From Pseudidiomarina atlantica (lineage in GTDB: Bacteria > Pseudomonadota > Gammaproteobacteria > Enterobacterales > Alteromonadaceae), in assembly GCF_000753735.1 (NCBI RefSeq), contig NZ_JPIN01000014.1:1-42552 (forward strand): a DNA stretch of 42,552 nt. Direction: 5' to 3'. Below, one piece after another: positions 1-9,621 of the stretch. Positions within the stretch are counted from its first letter, which is position 1, and each line of letters starts with the position of its first letter. Both the position numbers and the translations under genes were made by a program. The notes below the pieces were generated by a model. The model did no database searches. It saw only the letters and a list, made by a program, of their open reading frames with translations, and was not told the origin of the DNA.

Positions 1-142
1 TCTTTTTTGCGTTTTTCGTTTGATCGCTTTTTTTTTGTCCAAATTGAACGATCTTTAACTATCTATTGTCTATTAACATTGCTAATGTTCCGTAAGACAC
101 ATCGAGAACAACAATAATAAATAACTATCAGGGTGCGCCAAA

Positions 143-943
143 ATGGTTAAATTTACTCCAGCGCTCGTTCTTTTGGCTTCTTTCATGTTGCCAATTAGTG
201 CGCAAGCTGACACTGAAGTTACGAGTACCACTACTACAGAGATTAATAATCCATACGTATTAACCGAACAAAACAAACGTTTGGTAAATACCTATTTGCG
301 GATGTTTCGTTATTACACCAAACGAAATTTTTCCGTAACGCGAACCGTTCGAGTGCTTATGAGTAATTATCCCGAGCACGTCGAAGCTATTATGATCGCC
401 GCACTTGAACGCTATCCGGAAAATTATCCATATATCATCAAAGCTGCCATAGACGTTGAACCAGCATTCACGCGTGACATTATGGCTGTCGCCATGCATT
501 TAGAAGTGGCTCCGGCAACCGAACTCGTCAAAATCGCAGTCGAAGCTGAGCCAGCCTACGCTGACCAGATTGTTGTTGATGCAAGTAAGTCAAATCCTAA
601 CGATGTTGAAGCAATTGTACGCATTGCCGTGAGTATCGAACCTGAAATGGCCCCTAGCATCATGCAGTCAGCTGGGAGTTCACAGCCTGATAAAGTTGAA
701 GGCATCGTTCACGCAACATTAAGTGTATTACCTTCTATGGGTGACTATTTAATGTCTTCGCTTAACGACTTGATTGATTTAATCCGAGGTAATAGCGCAA
801 ATGAGATGAGTGACGACCAGCGAGAAACACTTTCAGTACTCCGCGGTGCACACCGCGCTGGCATGTCTTATGCGGATCTCCAACGAGTCGCAAAGAACCA
901 CGGGATATCTGATGCACAACTCACGGCTGCATTAAACCAATAA
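143..943 (+). CDS. Secreted protein of 15-residue helical repeats, function unknown
   Basis: The 266-aa product starts with a typical signal peptide (K3, hydrophobic stretch 5-20, probable cleavage after the AQA around residue 22), so it should be exported to the periplasm or beyond. Residues 63-197 form nine consecutive 15-residue units. Each has an aliphatic residue at unit position 6 and Ala/small near position 10, and most end in Pro (P77, P92, P107, P137, P152, P167, P182, P197; the unit ending at 122 is displaced, with Pro at 124). This suggests a solenoid of short helices. Residues about 222-266 look like a separate helical C-terminal segment. I do not recognise a named family; similar Pro-punctuated repeats occur in uncharacterised marine gammaproteobacterial proteins. 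The gene stands alone, converging on rplQ. No strong Shine-Dalgarno or sigma70 promoter was seen upstream. Confidence 0.8.
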   Translation: MVKFTPALVLLASFMLPISAQADTEVTSTTTTEINNPYVLTEQNKRLVNTYLRMFRYYTKRNFSVTRTVRVLMSNYPEHVEAIMIAALERYPENYPYIIKAAIDVEPAFTRDIMAVAMHLEVAPATELVKIAVEAEPAYADQIVVDASKSNPNDVEAIVRIAVSIEPEMAPSIMQSAGSSQPDKVEGIVHATLSVLPSMGDYLMSSLNDLIDLIRGNSANEMSDDQRETLSVLRGAHRAGMSYADLQRVAKNHGISDAQLTAALNQ

Positions 944-955
944 TCTATCTCCCAT

Positions 956-985
956 AAAAAAGCCGCTCGATTGAGCGGCTTTTTT
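956..985. terminator. Bidirectional rho-independent terminator
   Basis: A perfect 8-bp stem (agccgctc at 961-968 with gagcggct at 973-980) and a gatt loop are flanked by a run of A on the left and a run of T on the right. It can therefore terminate both the rightward repeat-protein gene and the leftward alpha operon after rplQ. Confidence 0.9.
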
Positions 986-1003
986 GTGTCTCGTATTTGA
1001 GAC

Positions 1004-1405
1004 TTACTCTTCTACTGCAACTTCTTCAGCTTCAGTAGCTTCAACTTCTGGACGGTCAACTAGCTCAACATATGCCATTGGCGCGTTGTCACCGGCGCGG
1101 AAGCCACACTTCATGATGCGAGTGTAACCACCTGGACGCTCTTGATAACGTGGGCCAAGTTCGTTGAACAATTTACCAACCACTTCGTTGTCACGAGTGC
1201 GAGCAAATGCCAAACGGCGGTTTGCTACGCTATCTTGCTTCGCCAAAGTGATAAGCGGTTCGATAACACGACGAAGTTCTTTGGCTTTAGGAAGTGTCGT
1301 TTTGATCACTTCGTGACGCACAAGTGAGCTTGCCATGTTGCTGAACATCGCTTTGCGATGGCTGCTGTTGCGGTTGAGTTGACGACCACTCTTACGATGG
1401 CGCAT
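1004..1405 (-). CDS. rplQ: 50S ribosomal protein L17
   Basis: The 133-aa product begins with the characteristic L17 N-terminus ([12 protein letters not shown], then HRKAMF) and carries the PLITLAK helix and the conserved GGYTRI segment. L17 binds 23S rRNA near the exit-tunnel side of the large subunit. The acidic tail (residues about 118-133, rich in Glu/Ala) is a common extension in gammaproteobacteria. It is the last gene of the alpha operon, 38 bp after rpoA and just before the shared terminator, the order known from E. coli. Confidence 0.98.
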   Translation of the reverse strand: MRHRKSGRQLNRNSSHRKAMFSNMASSLVRHEVIKTTLPKAKELRRVIEPLITLAKQDSVANRRLAFARTRDNEVVGKLFNELGPRYQERPGGYTRIMKCGFRAGDNAPMAYVELVDRPEVEATEAEEVAVEE

Positions 1406-1443
1406 ACCTATACCCTTCTCAGTAATTCTCTGTAAAAGATGGC

Positions 1444-2433
1444 TTAGTCGCGATCAACAAGACTTGCAGGCGGCCAGTTCTCTAGGCGCATGCCTAGTGA
1501 CAAACCACGTGATGCAAGTACGTCTTTGATCTCGGTCAGCGATTTCTTACCTAGGTTAGGAGTCTTCAACAACTCAACCTCGGTGCGCTGTACTAAGTCA
1601 CCAATGTACTGAATAGCTTCTGCTTTCAAACAGTTCGCAGAACGCACAGTTAATTCCAAATCATCTACCGGACGGAGCAGAATCGGATCGAATTCTGGTT
1701 TTTCTTCTTTCTCTTCTGGCTCGCTCATGTCACGCAGCTCTACGAAGGCTTCAAGTTGTTCAGCCAAAATAGTAGCAGCACGGCGAATGGCTTCTTCAGG
1801 ATCTAAAGTGCCGTTCGTTTCCATGTCGATAACCAATTTGTCCAAGTCAGTACGCTGCTCAACACGCGCCGAATCGACGTTGTAAGCAATACGCTCAACT
1901 GGACTGAAAGAAGCGTCAACAAGTAGAAGACCGATTGGACGCTCTTCATCGTCAGCAGACTGACGTGCCGAAGCTGGAACGTAACCACGACCACGCTCAA
2001 CCTTAATCGACATTTCGATTTCGGTGTCACCTGTAAGCGTACAGATGAGGTGATCAGGGTTAAGAATGTTGACATCACCGTCATGAGTGATGTCGCCAGC
2101 CTTGACAGGGCCCGCTCCAGATTTTTTCAAGGTCAGCATCGCTGCATCTTTACCCTCGAGGGTAACCGCTAGACCTTTGAGGTTTAGCAAGATTTCGATG
2201 ACATCTTCCTGAACACCCTCTTTCGCACTGTATTCATGCTGTACGCCCTCAATTTTAACTTCAGTCACTGCCACTCCAGGCATTGATGAAAGTAAAATAC
2301 GACGTAATGCATTGCCCAGCGTGTGACCGAAGCCACGCTCAAGAGGCTCCAACGTCACCTTTGCGTGAGTCGGGCTGATTTGTTCAATGTCCACTAGCCT
2401 TGGTTTAAGGAATTCGGTAACAGAACCCTGCAT
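1444..2433 (-). CDS. rpoA: DNA-directed RNA polymerase alpha subunit
   Basis: The 329-aa protein has the usual gammaproteobacterial length. The N-terminal dimerisation/assembly domain (about 1-235) includes the [17 protein letters not shown] block. An acidic linker rich in Glu (about 236-250) leads to the C-terminal domain (about 250-329), which carries the helix-hairpin-helix segment [16 protein letters not shown] that contacts UP-element DNA and activators. It is the scaffold for RNA polymerase assembly. It sits between rpsD (25 bp upstream) and rplQ in the alpha operon. Confidence 0.99.
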   Translation of the reverse strand: MQGSVTEFLKPRLVDIEQISPTHAKVTLEPLERGFGHTLGNALRRILLSSMPGVAVTEVKIEGVQHEYSAKEGVQEDVIEILLNLKGLAVTLEGKDAAMLTLKKSGAGPVKAGDITHDGDVNILNPDHLICTLTGDTEIEMSIKVERGRGYVPASARQSADDEERPIGLLLVDASFSPVERIAYNVDSARVEQRTDLDKLVIDMETNGTLDPEEAIRRAATILAEQLEAFVELRDMSEPEEKEEKPEFDPILLRPVDDLELTVRSANCLKAEAIQYIGDLVQRTEVELLKTPNLGKKSLTEIKDVLASRGLSLGMRLENWPPASLVDRD

Positions 2434-2458
2434 TGTGTCCTCTCTTTATGCTTAAGCT

Positions 2459-3079
2459 TTACTTAGAGTAAAGCTCTACGATCAACTGTTCGTTAATTTC
2501 AGCAGACAAATCTGAACGCTCTGGAAGACGCTTGAACTGTCCTTCCAATTTGTTCGCGTCTACTTCTAACCACACTGGTTTTTCGCGTTGCTCCGCGAGT
2601 TCCAATGCAGCGGCGATGCGCGCCTGCTTTTTCGCTTTTTCGCGAACGGACACAACATCTTCCGGACGAACTTTGAACGACGGAATGTTGACTACTTGGC
2701 CATTCACCACCACAGCTTTGTGGCTCACCAACTGGCGTGCTTCTGCACGAGTTGAAGCGAAGCCCATGCGGTAGACCACGTTATCTAAACGTTGCTCAAG
2801 CAATTGCAGCAGGTTCTCACCAGTGTTGCCCTTAATACGGGCAGCTTCTTTGTAGTAGTTACGGAATTGCTTTTCTAGTACGCCGTAGATACGACGAACT
2901 TTTTGCTTTTCACGTAACTGCAAACCGTAATCAGACAAACGGCCACGACGTGCACCGTGCTGACCCGGAGCGCTTTCGAGTTTACATTTCGTATCGATAG
3001 CGCGTACGCCGCTTTTCAGGAACAAATCTGTTCCTTCACGACGACTCAGTTTGAGTTTTGGACCCAAATATCTAGCCAT
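2459..3079 (-). CDS. rpsD: 30S ribosomal protein S4
   Basis: The 206-aa product starts [19 protein letters not shown] and has the C-terminal S4 RNA-binding domain (about 95-160, with the [12 protein letters not shown] loop). The single Cys at position 32 shows that this is the zinc-free form of S4. S4 is a primary 16S rRNA binder and, in enterobacteria, the translational repressor of the alpha operon. The matching leader structure is visible before rpsM in this window, so autoregulation is likely conserved. Confidence 0.98.
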   Translation of the reverse strand: MARYLGPKLKLSRREGTDLFLKSGVRAIDTKCKLESAPGQHGARRGRLSDYGLQLREKQKVRRIYGVLEKQFRNYYKEAARIKGNTGENLLQLLEQRLDNVVYRMGFASTRAEARQLVSHKAVVVNGQVVNIPSFKVRPEDVVSVREKAKKQARIAAALELAEQREKPVWLEVDANKLEGQFKRLPERSDLSAEINEQLIVELYSK

Positions 3080-3109
3080 GTTCTTTCTCCAACTATCGTT
3101 TGGCGCCTA

Positions 3110-3499
3110 TTAAACGCGACGTTTCTTAGGCGGACGACATCCGTTGTGAGGAATAGGCGTCACATCAGTAATATTAGTGATGCGATAACCTACAGCGTTC
3201 AACGCACGAATCGATGATTCGCGACCAGGACCTGGGCCCTTTACGAACACTTCTAGGTTTTTCAAACCGTATTCCTTCGCCATTTCACCCGCGCGCTCAG
3301 CAGCAACCTGTGCAGCGAATGGTGTAGATTTACGTGAACCACGGAAACCCGAACCACCTGCAGTTGCCCATGCTAACGCGTTACCTTGACGGTCAGTGAT
3401 GGTCACAATGGTGTTATTGAAAGACGCATGGATGTGAGCCATGCCGTCAGCGACTTGCTTTTTAACGCGCTTACGAGTACGAGTTGGTTGTTTAGCCAT
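3110..3499 (-). CDS. rpsK: 30S ribosomal protein S11
   Basis: The 129-aa protein has the family hallmarks [14 protein letters not shown], the basic [13 protein letters not shown] segment and the C-terminal THE-type sequence [17 protein letters not shown]11 lies on the 30S platform close to the Shine-Dalgarno/anti-SD helix. The gene is 11 bp after rpsM in the alpha operon. Confidence 0.98.
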   Translation of the reverse strand: MAKQPTRTRKRVKKQVADGMAHIHASFNNTIVTITDRQGNALAWATAGGSGFRGSRKSTPFAAQVAAERAGEMAKEYGLKNLEVFVKGPGPGRESSIRALNAVGYRITNITDVTPIPHNGCRPPKKRRV

Positions 3500-3510
3500 T
3501 GCTCAACTCC

Positions 3511-3867
3511 TTACTTCTTAATTGGTTTACGCGGACCTTTACGGGTGCGCGCATTAGTTTTAGTGCGCTGTCCACGTAGAGGCAAGCCACGACGATGACG
3601 AAGGCCACGGAAACAACCGAGGTCCATCAAGCGTTTGATATTCATAGATACTTCACGACGTAAATCGCCTTCAACGACGAATTTACCTACAGCTTCACGA
3701 AGTACATCCAGTTTTTCTTCTGACAAGTCGCCGATTTTTGTATCTTCCGCAATACCAGTTGCAGCAAGGATCTGCTGTGAACGGGTACGGCCGATACCGT
3801 AAATCGCAGTCAAGGCAATGACTGCATGCTTATTGTCAGGAACGTTAATGCCAGCGATACGGGCCAC
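3511..3867 (-). CDS. rpsM: 30S ribosomal protein S13 (GTG start)
   Basis: The 118-aa product starts (M)[15 protein letters not shown] and ends with the basic tail [12 protein letters not shown]. It is a head protein of the 30S subunit that contacts P-site tRNA and L5. Two in-frame GTG codons exist (3871-3873 and 3865-3867). The AGGAG motif lies 2 nt from the first but 8 nt from the second, so I chose 3867, which also gives the standard N-terminus. It is the first gene of the alpha operon, and its start codon region forms part of the S4-responsive pseudoknot. Confidence 0.97.
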   Translation of the reverse strand: MARIAGINVPDNKHAVIALTAIYGIGRTRSQQILAATGIAEDTKIGDLSEEKLDVLREAVGKFVVEGDLRREVSMNIKRLMDLGCFRGLRHRRGLPLRGQRTKTNARTRKGPRKPIKK

Positions 3868-3934
3868 TAACACGTCTCCTTTAGTTTATGGGTGACCGGA
3901 TTTGAAAAGCCCGTTAGGATACTCAACCGGTCGC
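3859..3934 (-). promoter_or_regulatory. Alpha-operon leader (S4-binding pseudoknot, Alpha_RBS type)
   Basis: On the minus strand a 6-bp stem GACCGG/CCGGTC (3927-3932 with 3894-3899) encloses the segment TTGAGTATCCT followed by ACGGGCTTTTCA, which closely resembles the E. coli alpha-operon leader. ACGGGC (3909-3914) is complementary to GCCCGT in the first rpsM codons (3859-3864), as required for the pseudoknot that overlaps the ribosome binding site. In E. coli, S4 binds this element and traps the 30S subunit. The similarity is from memory of the family, not from a covariance search. Confidence 0.82.
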
Positions 3935-3955
3935 CAGATTGCAAACATATCAAAG

Positions 3956-3985
3956 CCGCAGCCAAGAATATTTTCGTGGCTGCGG
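3956..3985 (-). other. Stem-loop between rpmJ and rpsM
   Basis: A perfect 9-bp inverted repeat (ccgcagcca 3956-3964 with tggctgcgg 3977-3985) has a 12-nt loop. It lies at the boundary between the spc and alpha operons. No T-run follows it in the direction of transcription, so it is more likely an mRNA processing or pausing structure than a rho-independent terminator. Confidence 0.5.
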
Positions 3986-3999
3986 ACTTCTTCTTCGAA

Positions 4000-4113
4000 T
4001 TAACCTTGCCGTTGCTTGTGCTTAGGGTCACTGCAAATTACGCGCACAACGCCGTTGCGCTTGATAACTTTACAGTTACGGCAGATTTTCTTCACGGAAG
4101 CACGAACTTTCAT
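4000..4113 (-). CDS. rpmJ: 50S ribosomal protein L36
   Basis: A 37-codon gene read by hand between rpsM and secY: it begins [17 protein letters not shown] and ends [10 protein letters not shown]. Cys11, Cys14, Cys27 and His32 form the CCCH zinc ribbon, so this is the zinc-binding form of L36. It binds 23S rRNA near the base of the L7/L12 stalk. Its position directly after secY is the conserved end of the spc operon. Confidence 0.97.
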   Translation of the reverse strand: MKVRASVKKICRNCKVIKRNGVVRVICSDPKHKQRQG

Positions 4114-4138
4114 TGCTACACTCCGTAATTATCCAACC

Positions 4139-5467
4139 TTAACGGCCGAAGCCTTTTAGGTTAGCTTTTTTCAGGACCGAGTCATATTGATGTGACATCA
4201 GATGAGTCTGGACCTGCGCCATAAAATCCATGATAACCACGACGATAATCAGCAGCGATGTGCCGCCAAAGTAGAACTGAACGTTCCACGCAATCATCAT
4301 GAACTCAGGAACCAAACAGACAAAGGTAATGTACAGCGCGCCTGCAAGCGTCAACCGGGTCATTACTTTATCGATATAACGAGAGGTCTGTTCACCTGGA
4401 CGAATGCCAGGAATAAACGCTCCCGACTTCTTCAAGTTATCTGCCGTCTCACGCGGGTTGAAAACCAACGCGGTATAGAAGAAACAGAAGAAGATAATTG
4501 CCGCCGCATACAGCATCACGTACAAAGGCTGACCTGGTGACAGAGTCAACGACAGCTCTTGTAAGAAGTTTGCTACCACGCCTTCGCCCTGGCCGAACCA
4601 AGTAGCGATAGTGCTTGGGAACAAAATAATGCTCGATGCAAAAATCGGCGGAATAACGCCTGCCATATTAACCTTCAATGGCAAGTGTGTGCTTTGCGCG
4701 GCAAAAACCTTACGGCCTTGCTGACGTTTCGCGTAGTTTACCACAATCCGGCGCTGTCCGCGCTCGACAAACACAACGAAATAAGTCACGGCAAAAACAA
4801 TTACACCGATCAGCAACAATAACAATAAATGTAAATCACCTTGACGTGCTTGCTCAGCCGTTTGCCCAATGGCAGACGGTAGGCCCGCAACAATACCGGT
4901 GAAAATAAGAATAGAGATACCGTTACCAATCCCACGCTCAGTAATTTGCTCACCTAACCACATCAAGAACATGGTACCAGTAACCAAACTCACCACAGCG
5001 GTGAAGTAGAAACCAAAACTTGGGTCAATGACCAATCCTGGCATCAGACTTGGCAAGCCAGTAGCTATACCAATTGATTGGAATGTTGCGAGTACTAATG
5101 TACCCCAACGCGTGTATTGACTAATCTTGCGTCGACCCGCCTCACCTTCTTTCTTAAGCTCAGCCAAACGTGGGTGTACCACAGAGGCTAACTGCATAAT
5201 AATCGAAGCAGTGATGTACGGCATGATACCCAATGCGAATACCGATGCACGTTCAAGTGCACCACCGCTGAACATGTTAAACATGGCAACGATGGTGTCT
5301 CTTTGCTGATCGAACAATTGAGCCAAAACAGCGGCATCAATACCAGGAATAGGCACAAAGGAGCCCGCACGGAACACGATCAACGCGCCGAGTACAAACA
5401 GCAGACGTCGTTTTAGTTCCGAGGTGCCGCCTTGAGCTCTGTTAGATTCCAATCCTGGTTTAGCCAT
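4139..5467 (-). CDS. secY: Preprotein translocase subunit SecY
   Basis: The 442-aa integral membrane protein has the usual SecY length and ten predicted membrane segments. Recognisable parts are the N-terminal helix start [17 protein letters not shown], the plug-region sequence [16 protein letters not shown], and the cytoplasmic loops carrying ERGQRRI and [13 protein letters not shown]. SecY forms the protein-conducting channel with SecE and SecG. It lies 5 bp after rplO and before rpmJ, the standard spc operon order. Confidence 0.99.
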   Translation of the reverse strand: MAKPGLESNRAQGGTSELKRRLLFVLGALIVFRAGSFVPIPGIDAAVLAQLFDQQRDTIVAMFNMFSGGALERASVFALGIMPYITASIIMQLASVVHPRLAELKKEGEAGRRKISQYTRWGTLVLATFQSIGIATGLPSLMPGLVIDPSFGFYFTAVVSLVTGTMFLMWLGEQITERGIGNGISILIFTGIVAGLPSAIGQTAEQARQGDLHLLLLLLIGVIVFAVTYFVVFVERGQRRIVVNYAKRQQGRKVFAAQSTHLPLKVNMAGVIPPIFASSIILFPSTIATWFGQGEGVVANFLQELSLTLSPGQPLYVMLYAAAIIFFCFFYTALVFNPRETADNLKKSGAFIPGIRPGEQTSRYIDKVMTRLTLAGALYITFVCLVPEFMMIAWNVQFYFGGTSLLIIVVVIMDFMAQVQTHLMSHQYDSVLKKANLKGFGR

Positions 5468-5472
5468 TTGCT

Positions 5473-5907
5473 CTATCCTTCGATTTTGCCGCCAGCAGCT
5501 TCGATAGCTTCGCGGGCGCCTTTGGTGACCTTAATGCCTTGAACTGTCACGGCACGATTGATTTCGCCAGACTTAATTACTTTAACGAACAAAATGTCGT
5601 TACGAATCAAGCCAGCTTCTTTCAAGCTTGCTAGGGTAACAGTATCACCAGCAACTTTCGCTACTTCCGCTAAGTTTACTTCAGCAGTCACGAATGACTT
5701 ACGTGAAGTAAAACCAAACTTCGGCAAGCGACGTTGAATTGGCATTTGGCCGCCTTCGAAACCTGGCTTGACGCTGCCGCCTGAACGCGACTTCTGGCCT
5801 TTGTGACCACGTCCACCAGTTTTTCCTAAGCCTGAGCCAATACCACGTCCGAGACGCTTCTTGCTGGTTTTAGCACCAGGTGCAGGGGAGATTGAGTTCA
5901 AGAACAT
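5473..5907 (-). CDS. rplO: 50S ribosomal protein L15
   Basis: The 144-aa protein has the Gly/Lys/Arg-rich N-terminal extension with the motif [21 protein letters not shown] and the later [14 protein letters not shown] block, both diagnostic of L15. It is a late-assembling 50S protein whose extended N-terminus threads through 23S rRNA. It is 4 bp after rpmD and 5 bp before secY. Confidence 0.98.
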   Translation of the reverse strand: MFLNSISPAPGAKTSKKRLGRGIGSGLGKTGGRGHKGQKSRSGGSVKPGFEGGQMPIQRRLPKFGFTSRKSFVTAEVNLAEVAKVAGDTVTLASLKEAGLIRNDILFVKVIKSGEINRAVTVQGIKVTKGAREAIEAAGGKIEG

Positions 5908-5911
5908 CGTA

Positions 5912-6094
5912 TTAGTCCTCCACCTTTACCATGTAATAGACTTGGTTCACCATGCCGCGGACGGCTGGAGTATTTTCCAGCTCGACCGTGTGACCAATGC
6001 GGCGTAGACCAAGACCACGCAGTGTAGCTTTGTGTTTCGGTAAACGACCGATCGAGCTACGCGTCTGTGTTACTTTAATTGTCTTATTCGCCAT
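5912..6094 (-). CDS. rpmD: 50S ribosomal protein L30
   Basis: The 60-aa product ([17 protein letters not shown]... then [18 protein letters not shown]) matches the short bacterial L30 family over its full length. It sits between rpsE and rplO with 4-6 bp gaps, the conserved spc order. Confidence 0.97.
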   Translation of the reverse strand: MANKTIKVTQTRSSIGRLPKHKATLRGLGLRRIGHTVELENTPAVRGMVNQVYYMVKVED

Positions 6095-6100
6095 TGTTCA

Positions 6101-6607
6101 CTACCCCATGATCTCATCAACGTTCAATCCACGTTTTGCAGCTACCTGTTCAGGTGACTTCATACCGTGAAGTGCCTTGATAGTGGCACGAACGACGTTG
6201 ATTGGGTTGGTTGAACCATATGCTTTTGACAGCACGTTGTGCACGCCGGCAACTTCCAATACTGCACGCATCGCACCACCGGCGATGATACCAGTACCTT
6301 CAGAAGCTGGTTGCATGAATACCTGTGAACCTGAGTGACGACCCTTTACAGGGTGTTGCAAGGTGTCGCCTTTGAGTTGCACGGTTACCATATTGCGACG
6401 CGCTTTTTCCATTGCTTTTTGAATAGCAGCTGGAACTTCACGTGCTTTACCATAACCGAAACCAACGCGGCCTTGACCATCACCAACCACAGTAAGTGCA
6501 GTGAAGCTAAAGATACGACCACCTTTAACTACTTTTGCAACTCGATTTACTGTGATCAACTTTTCTTGCAGGTCACTTTGTTGAGCTTCTACATTTGCAT
6601 TTGCCAT
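6101..6607 (-). CDS. rpsE: 30S ribosomal protein S5
   Basis: The 168-aa protein has the N-terminal double-stranded RNA-binding fold (ELQEK-like start, [21 protein letters not shown], the [11 protein letters not shown] loop) and the C-terminal domain with GGAMRAVLE and [15 protein letters not shown]5 sits at the mRNA entrance and its loop is a known site of spectinomycin resistance in E. coli. It lies 9 bp after rplR. Confidence 0.98.
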   Translation of the reverse strand: MANANVEAQQSDLQEKLITVNRVAKVVKGGRIFSFTALTVVGDGQGRVGFGYGKAREVPAAIQKAMEKARRNMVTVQLKGDTLQHPVKGRHSGSQVFMQPASEGTGIIAGGAMRAVLEVAGVHNVLSKAYGSTNPINVVRATIKALHGMKSPEQVAAKRGLNVDEIMG

Positions 6608-6616
6608 GTTCGTCTC

Positions 6617-6970
6617 CTAGAACTGAAGTCCAGCTTCACGAGCTGCTTCAGCCAAAGCTGCAACGCGTCCGTGATAGCGGAAACCACTGCGATCGAAAGC
6701 GACTTCTTTAACGCCTTTTTCGATTGCTCGTTCAGCGATCAGCTTTCCAACTGTTTTAGCTGCGTCAATGTTACCGGTTGCTTTAACCGCTTCTTTGACA
6801 GCTTTTTCAACAGTTGATGCTGAAGCCAGTACTTCAGAACCGTTCGATGCAATTAGCTGGGCGTAAATATGCCGTGGTGTACGGTGAACGACCAGGCGGT
6901 TTGCACCCAACTCTTGCATTTTCTTACGAGGGCGCGTTGCGCGACGTAAGCGAGCTGATTTCTTGTCCAT
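6617..6970 (-). CDS. rplR: 50S ribosomal protein L18
   Basis: The 117-aa protein has a basic N-terminus ([17 protein letters not shown]), the [15 protein letters not shown] strand and a C-terminus with [24 protein letters not shown], all typical of L18. It binds 5S rRNA together with L5 and L25 in the central protuberance. Confidence 0.98.
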   Translation of the reverse strand: MDKKSARLRRATRPRKKMQELGANRLVVHRTPRHIYAQLIASNGSEVLASASTVEKAVKEAVKATGNIDAAKTVGKLIAERAIEKGVKEVAFDRSGFRYHGRVAALAEAAREAGLQF

Positions 6971-6979
6971 AGTCTTACC

Positions 6980-7513
6980 TTACTTCTTCTTGGCTTCTTT
7001 ACGGCGCACTTGCTCATCGGCATAACGTACACCTTTACCTTTATAAGGTTCTGGTTTGCGGTATGCGCGAATATTAGCGGCAACTTGACCCACTAATTGC
7101 TTGTCGACACCTTTAACGACTACTTCAGTTTGTGCTGGGACTTCGATAGTGATTCCTTGCGGAATATCGAACTCGACAGGATGAGAGAAGCCGAGAGTTA
7201 GGTTGAGCTTGCTACCGGCAGTATTTGCACGATAACCAACACCAACTAACTGCAGCTTGCGCTCATAACCTTGCGCAACACCAACCACCATGTTCTGTAG
7301 CAACGCGCGCGCTGTACCTGCTTGAGCTGTTGCATTAGCAACGCCTTCACGCGGTATAGTGCGTAGTTCATTGTCTTCTTTGACAACTTCTACTGCATCG
7401 TTAACTACACGGCTCAATGAGCCTTTGGCACCTTTGATTGTTACTTCCTGGCCATTCAGCGTAACTTCAACGCCAGCAGGAATGGCAATCGGTGCTTTAG
7501 CAACACGTGACAT
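6980..7513 (-). CDS. rplF: 50S ribosomal protein L6
   Basis: The 177-aa product starts [17 protein letters not shown]. It has two repeated L6 domains, with GFSHPVEF in the middle and the C-terminal signature [17 protein letters not shown]6 lies near the sarcin-ricin loop and the factor-binding site. Gene order and spacing (14 bp after rpsH, 9 bp before rplR) are those of the spc operon. Confidence 0.98.
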   Translation of the reverse strand: MSRVAKAPIAIPAGVEVTLNGQEVTIKGAKGSLSRVVNDAVEVVKEDNELRTIPREGVANATAQAGTARALLQNMVVGVAQGYERKLQLVGVGYRANTAGSKLNLTLGFSHPVEFDIPQGITIEVPAQTEVVVKGVDKQLVGQVAANIRAYRKPEPYKGKGVRYADEQVRRKEAKKK

Positions 7514-7527
7514 ATCCTAACTCCTCG

Positions 7528-7920
7528 TTACGCTACATAACCAATGACTTCACCGCCAAGACCCGCTTTGCGAGCGGCACGGTCGGTCATCAGGCCTTTA
7601 GAAGTTGAAACTACTGCGACCCCTAAACCACCCATAACTTTAGGTAGTTCATTGCGTTTCTTATAGATACGCAGACCAGGACGACTTACGCGTTCAATTG
7701 ATTCGATTACAGGCTTACCTTCAAAGTATTTCAACGTTACTTCTAGTTCTGCTTTTACTTCACCAGAAACGCTAAAATCCGCGATGTAACCTTCTTCTTT
7801 CAGAACTTGGGCAATAGCCACTTTCTGTTTAGAAGCAGGCATGCGCACGGCAACTTTGTTAGCACCCTGAGCGTTGCGGATGCGAGTGAACATATCCGCA
7901 ATTGGATCTTGCATGCTCAT
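7528..7920 (-). CDS. rpsH: 30S ribosomal protein S8
   Basis: The 130-aa protein has the typical start [18 protein letters not shown] and the C-terminal signature [23 protein letters not shown]8 binds helix 21 of 16S rRNA. In E. coli it also represses the spc operon by binding the rplE translation start; the corresponding sequence here is listed separately. Confidence 0.98.
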   Translation of the reverse strand: MSMQDPIADMFTRIRNAQGANKVAVRMPASKQKVAIAQVLKEEGYIADFSVSGEVKAELEVTLKYFEGKPVIESIERVSRPGLRIYKKRNELPKVMGGLGVAVVSTSKGLMTDRAARKAGLGGEVIGYVA

Positions 7921-7946
7921 ATTTGCTTTCTCCCGTGACTCGTGGC

Positions 7947-8252
7947 TTACCAGCTAGCTTTTTTCAAGCCAGGAATTTCACCGCGCATAGCTTTCTCACG
8001 CACTTTGATTCGGCTCATACCGAATTTACGTAAGAAACCGTGAGGGCGGCCTGTAACGCGGCAGCGGTTACGCTGACGAGTTGGGCTTGAATCACGTGGG
8101 AGACTTTGCAATTTCAGCACGGCTTCCCAACGCTCTTCATCCGAAGTATTCGGATCGCTGATCACAGCTTTTAAAGCGATGCGTTTCTCTGCGTATTTAG
8201 CAGCAAGCTTTTGACGCTTGAGCTCACGCATTTTCATTGACTCTTTTGCCAT
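7947..8252 (-). CDS. rpsN: 30S ribosomal protein S14 (zinc-independent form)
   Basis: The 101-aa length, the start [20 protein letters not shown] and the C-terminal [23 protein letters not shown] block mark the long, zinc-free (C-minus) S14 type. The CxxC pairs of the 61-aa zinc form are absent. It lies 11 bp after rplE and 26 bp before rpsH. Confidence 0.98.
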   Translation of the reverse strand: MAKESMKMRELKRQKLAAKYAEKRIALKAVISDPNTSDEERWEAVLKLQSLPRDSSPTRQRNRCRVTGRPHGFLRKFGMSRIKVREKAMRGEIPGLKKASW

Positions 8253-8263
8253 AACTCTACACC

Positions 8264-8803
8264 TTACTTCTTGAACGGGAAGTTAAAGGCAGCGAGTAAA
8301 GCGCGAGCTTCCTCGTCGGTGCCTGCAGTTGTGGTGATTGTGATATCCAAACCACGTACCCGATCTACTTTATCGAAGTCGATTTCTGGGAAAATGATTT
8401 GCTCACGCACGCCCATACTATAGTTTCCACGTCCGTCGAATGATTTAGGGTTCAAACCACGGAAGTCACGAACACGCGGGATTGCAATCGTAATTAAACG
8501 TTGCAAGAAGTCCCACATGCGCTCGCCACGCAGAGTCACTTTACAGCCAATTGGGTAGCCTTCACGGATTTTGAAGCCAGCGACAGATTTACGAGCAACG
8601 GTTTTCACTGGTTGTTGACCTGAAATTGCTTCCATGTCAGCCAATGCGTTCTCGAGAATCTTTTTGTCAGCCAGAGCTTCACCAACACCCATGTTAAGGG
8701 TGATTTTTTCAATCCGAGGGACTTGCATGACGCTCTTGTAGCCGAACTGTTTGTGCAGTTCAGGAACTACTGATTCTTTGTAAAAATCATGCAGTTTCGC
8801 CAT
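8264..8803 (-). CDS. rplE: 50S ribosomal protein L5
   Basis: The 179-aa protein starts [16 protein letters not shown] and contains [12 protein letters not shown], the P-site-tRNA loop region [23 protein letters not shown] and [20 protein letters not shown]5 binds 5S rRNA and contacts S13 across the subunit interface. Its translation start carries the probable S8 autoregulatory site. Confidence 0.98.
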   Translation of the reverse strand: MAKLHDFYKESVVPELHKQFGYKSVMQVPRIEKITLNMGVGEALADKKILENALADMEAISGQQPVKTVARKSVAGFKIREGYPIGCKVTLRGERMWDFLQRLITIAIPRVRDFRGLNPKSFDGRGNYSMGVREQIIFPEIDFDKVDRVRGLDITITTTAGTDEEARALLAAFNFPFKK

Positions 8804-8815
8804 CGTAAAACTCCA
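8792..8815 (-). promoter_or_regulatory. Probable S8 translational-repression site at the rplE start
   Basis: The minus-strand segment around the rplE ATG (8801-8803) reads GGAGTTTTACGATGGCGAAA then CTGC, almost the same as the E. coli spc mRNA around the rplE start. There S8 binds a helix that mimics its 16S rRNA target and represses the operon. The assignment rests on remembered sequence similarity and position; I did not fold it. Confidence 0.5.
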
Positions 8816-8824
8816 AATAAATAA

Positions 8825-9139
8825 TTAAATGATTGCGTCGTTCGATTTGAAGAAGCGAACTTTTTTGCCATCTTCAAATTTGAAACCAACACGATCTGCT
8901 TTACCAGTCTCTGGGTTATAAATCGCAACGTTAGAAACGTCGATTGAAGCTTCTTGCTCAATCACACCGCCAGCAACGCCAAGAGCCGGGTTCGGCTTCT
9001 GGTGTTTCTTAACGATGTTTACGCCTTCAACGTAAACTCGATTCTTAGCGGTGTCGACTTTCAGCACTTTACCGCGCTTGCCTTTGTCTTTACCTGCCAG
9101 GACTACTACTTCGTCATCACGTTTAATTTTTGCCGCCAT
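8825..9139 (-). CDS. rplX: 50S ribosomal protein L24
   Basis: The 104-aa product starts [26 protein letters not shown] (KOW motif), followed by [11 protein letters not shown], the L24 signature. I chose the ATG at 9137-9139 because TAAGGAG precedes it at good spacing and it gives the family N-terminus; an upstream in-frame ATG at 9178 would overlap rplN and add 13 unrelated residues. L24 is an assembly initiator of the 50S subunit. Confidence 0.97.
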   Translation of the reverse strand: MAAKIKRDDEVVVLAGKDKGKRGKVLKVDTAKNRVYVEGVNIVKKHQKPNPALGVAGGVIEQEASIDVSNVAIYNPETGKADRVGFKFEDGKKVRFFKSNDAII

Positions 9140-9149
9140 AACTGACTCC

Positions 9150-9518
9150 TTACAGTACTTCTGGTGCCAGAGATACAATCTTCATGAACTGTTCTGAGCG
9201 CAATTCACGAGTCACTGGACCAAAGATACGAGTGCCAATTGGCTGTTTGTTGTTGTTTAACAGTACAGCCGCGTTGCGGTCAAAACGGATGACTGACCCG
9301 TCTTGACGACGGACGCCTTTTCTGGTGCGAACGACCACCGCATTCACAACATCACCTTTCTTCACTTTTCCGCGAGGAATCGCTTCTTTAACAGAAACTT
9401 TGATGATATCGCCAATGTTTGCGTAACGGCGGTGCGAGCCACCCAGAACCTTAATACATTGTACGCTGCGAGCGCCCGAGTTATCGGCCACGTCCAGTGT
9501 AGTTTGCATTTGGATCAT
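9150..9518 (-). CDS. rplN: 50S ribosomal protein L14
   Basis: The 122-aa protein starts [16 protein letters not shown] and contains the L14 signature with CIKVLGG and the C-terminal FGPVTRELR block. L14 contacts 16S rRNA in intersubunit bridges. A GGAG motif lies 7 nt upstream of the ATG. It is the first gene of the spc operon here: no rpsQ or S10-operon gene lies upstream, where a divergent antiporter operon is found instead. Confidence 0.98.
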   Translation of the reverse strand: MIQMQTTLDVADNSGARSVQCIKVLGGSHRRYANIGDIIKVSVKEAIPRGKVKKGDVVNAVVVRTRKGVRRQDGSVIRFDRNAAVLLNNNKQPIGTRIFGPVTRELRSEQFMKIVSLAPEVL

Positions 9519-9545
9519 TGCAGTGCTCCGCTTAAGTAAATTACA

Positions 9546-9559
9546 GACCCTCTCGGGTC
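9546..9559 (-). other. Small hairpin in the rplN 5' UTR
   Basis: GACCC and GGGTC form a 5-bp stem with a 4-nt loop, about 28 nt upstream of the rplN start codon. It could stabilise the spc mRNA 5' end; no regulatory role is shown by the sequence. Confidence 0.35.
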
Positions 9560-9621
9560 GCTTAACCGCACTTTTATTCGTCTGCCTTTCAACATGAAAT
9601 TTAGAGAATAAAAGACTTCCC

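Noticed and set aside
1-40. T-rich segment as terminator of a gene left of the window
   Set aside because: A run of nine T follows, but the possible stem is only 3 bp (gcg/cgc) and the upstream gene is outside the window.
63-943. DNA tandem repeat array in the repeat-protein gene
   Set aside because: The 45-bp units are strongly diverged at the DNA level, so this is a protein repeat, not a DNA satellite.
3865-3873. Upstream GTG (3871-3873) as rpsM start
   Set aside because: The Shine-Dalgarno is only 2 nt away and the product would have two extra residues before the universal ARIAGI start; the GTG at 3865-3867 fits spacing and family.
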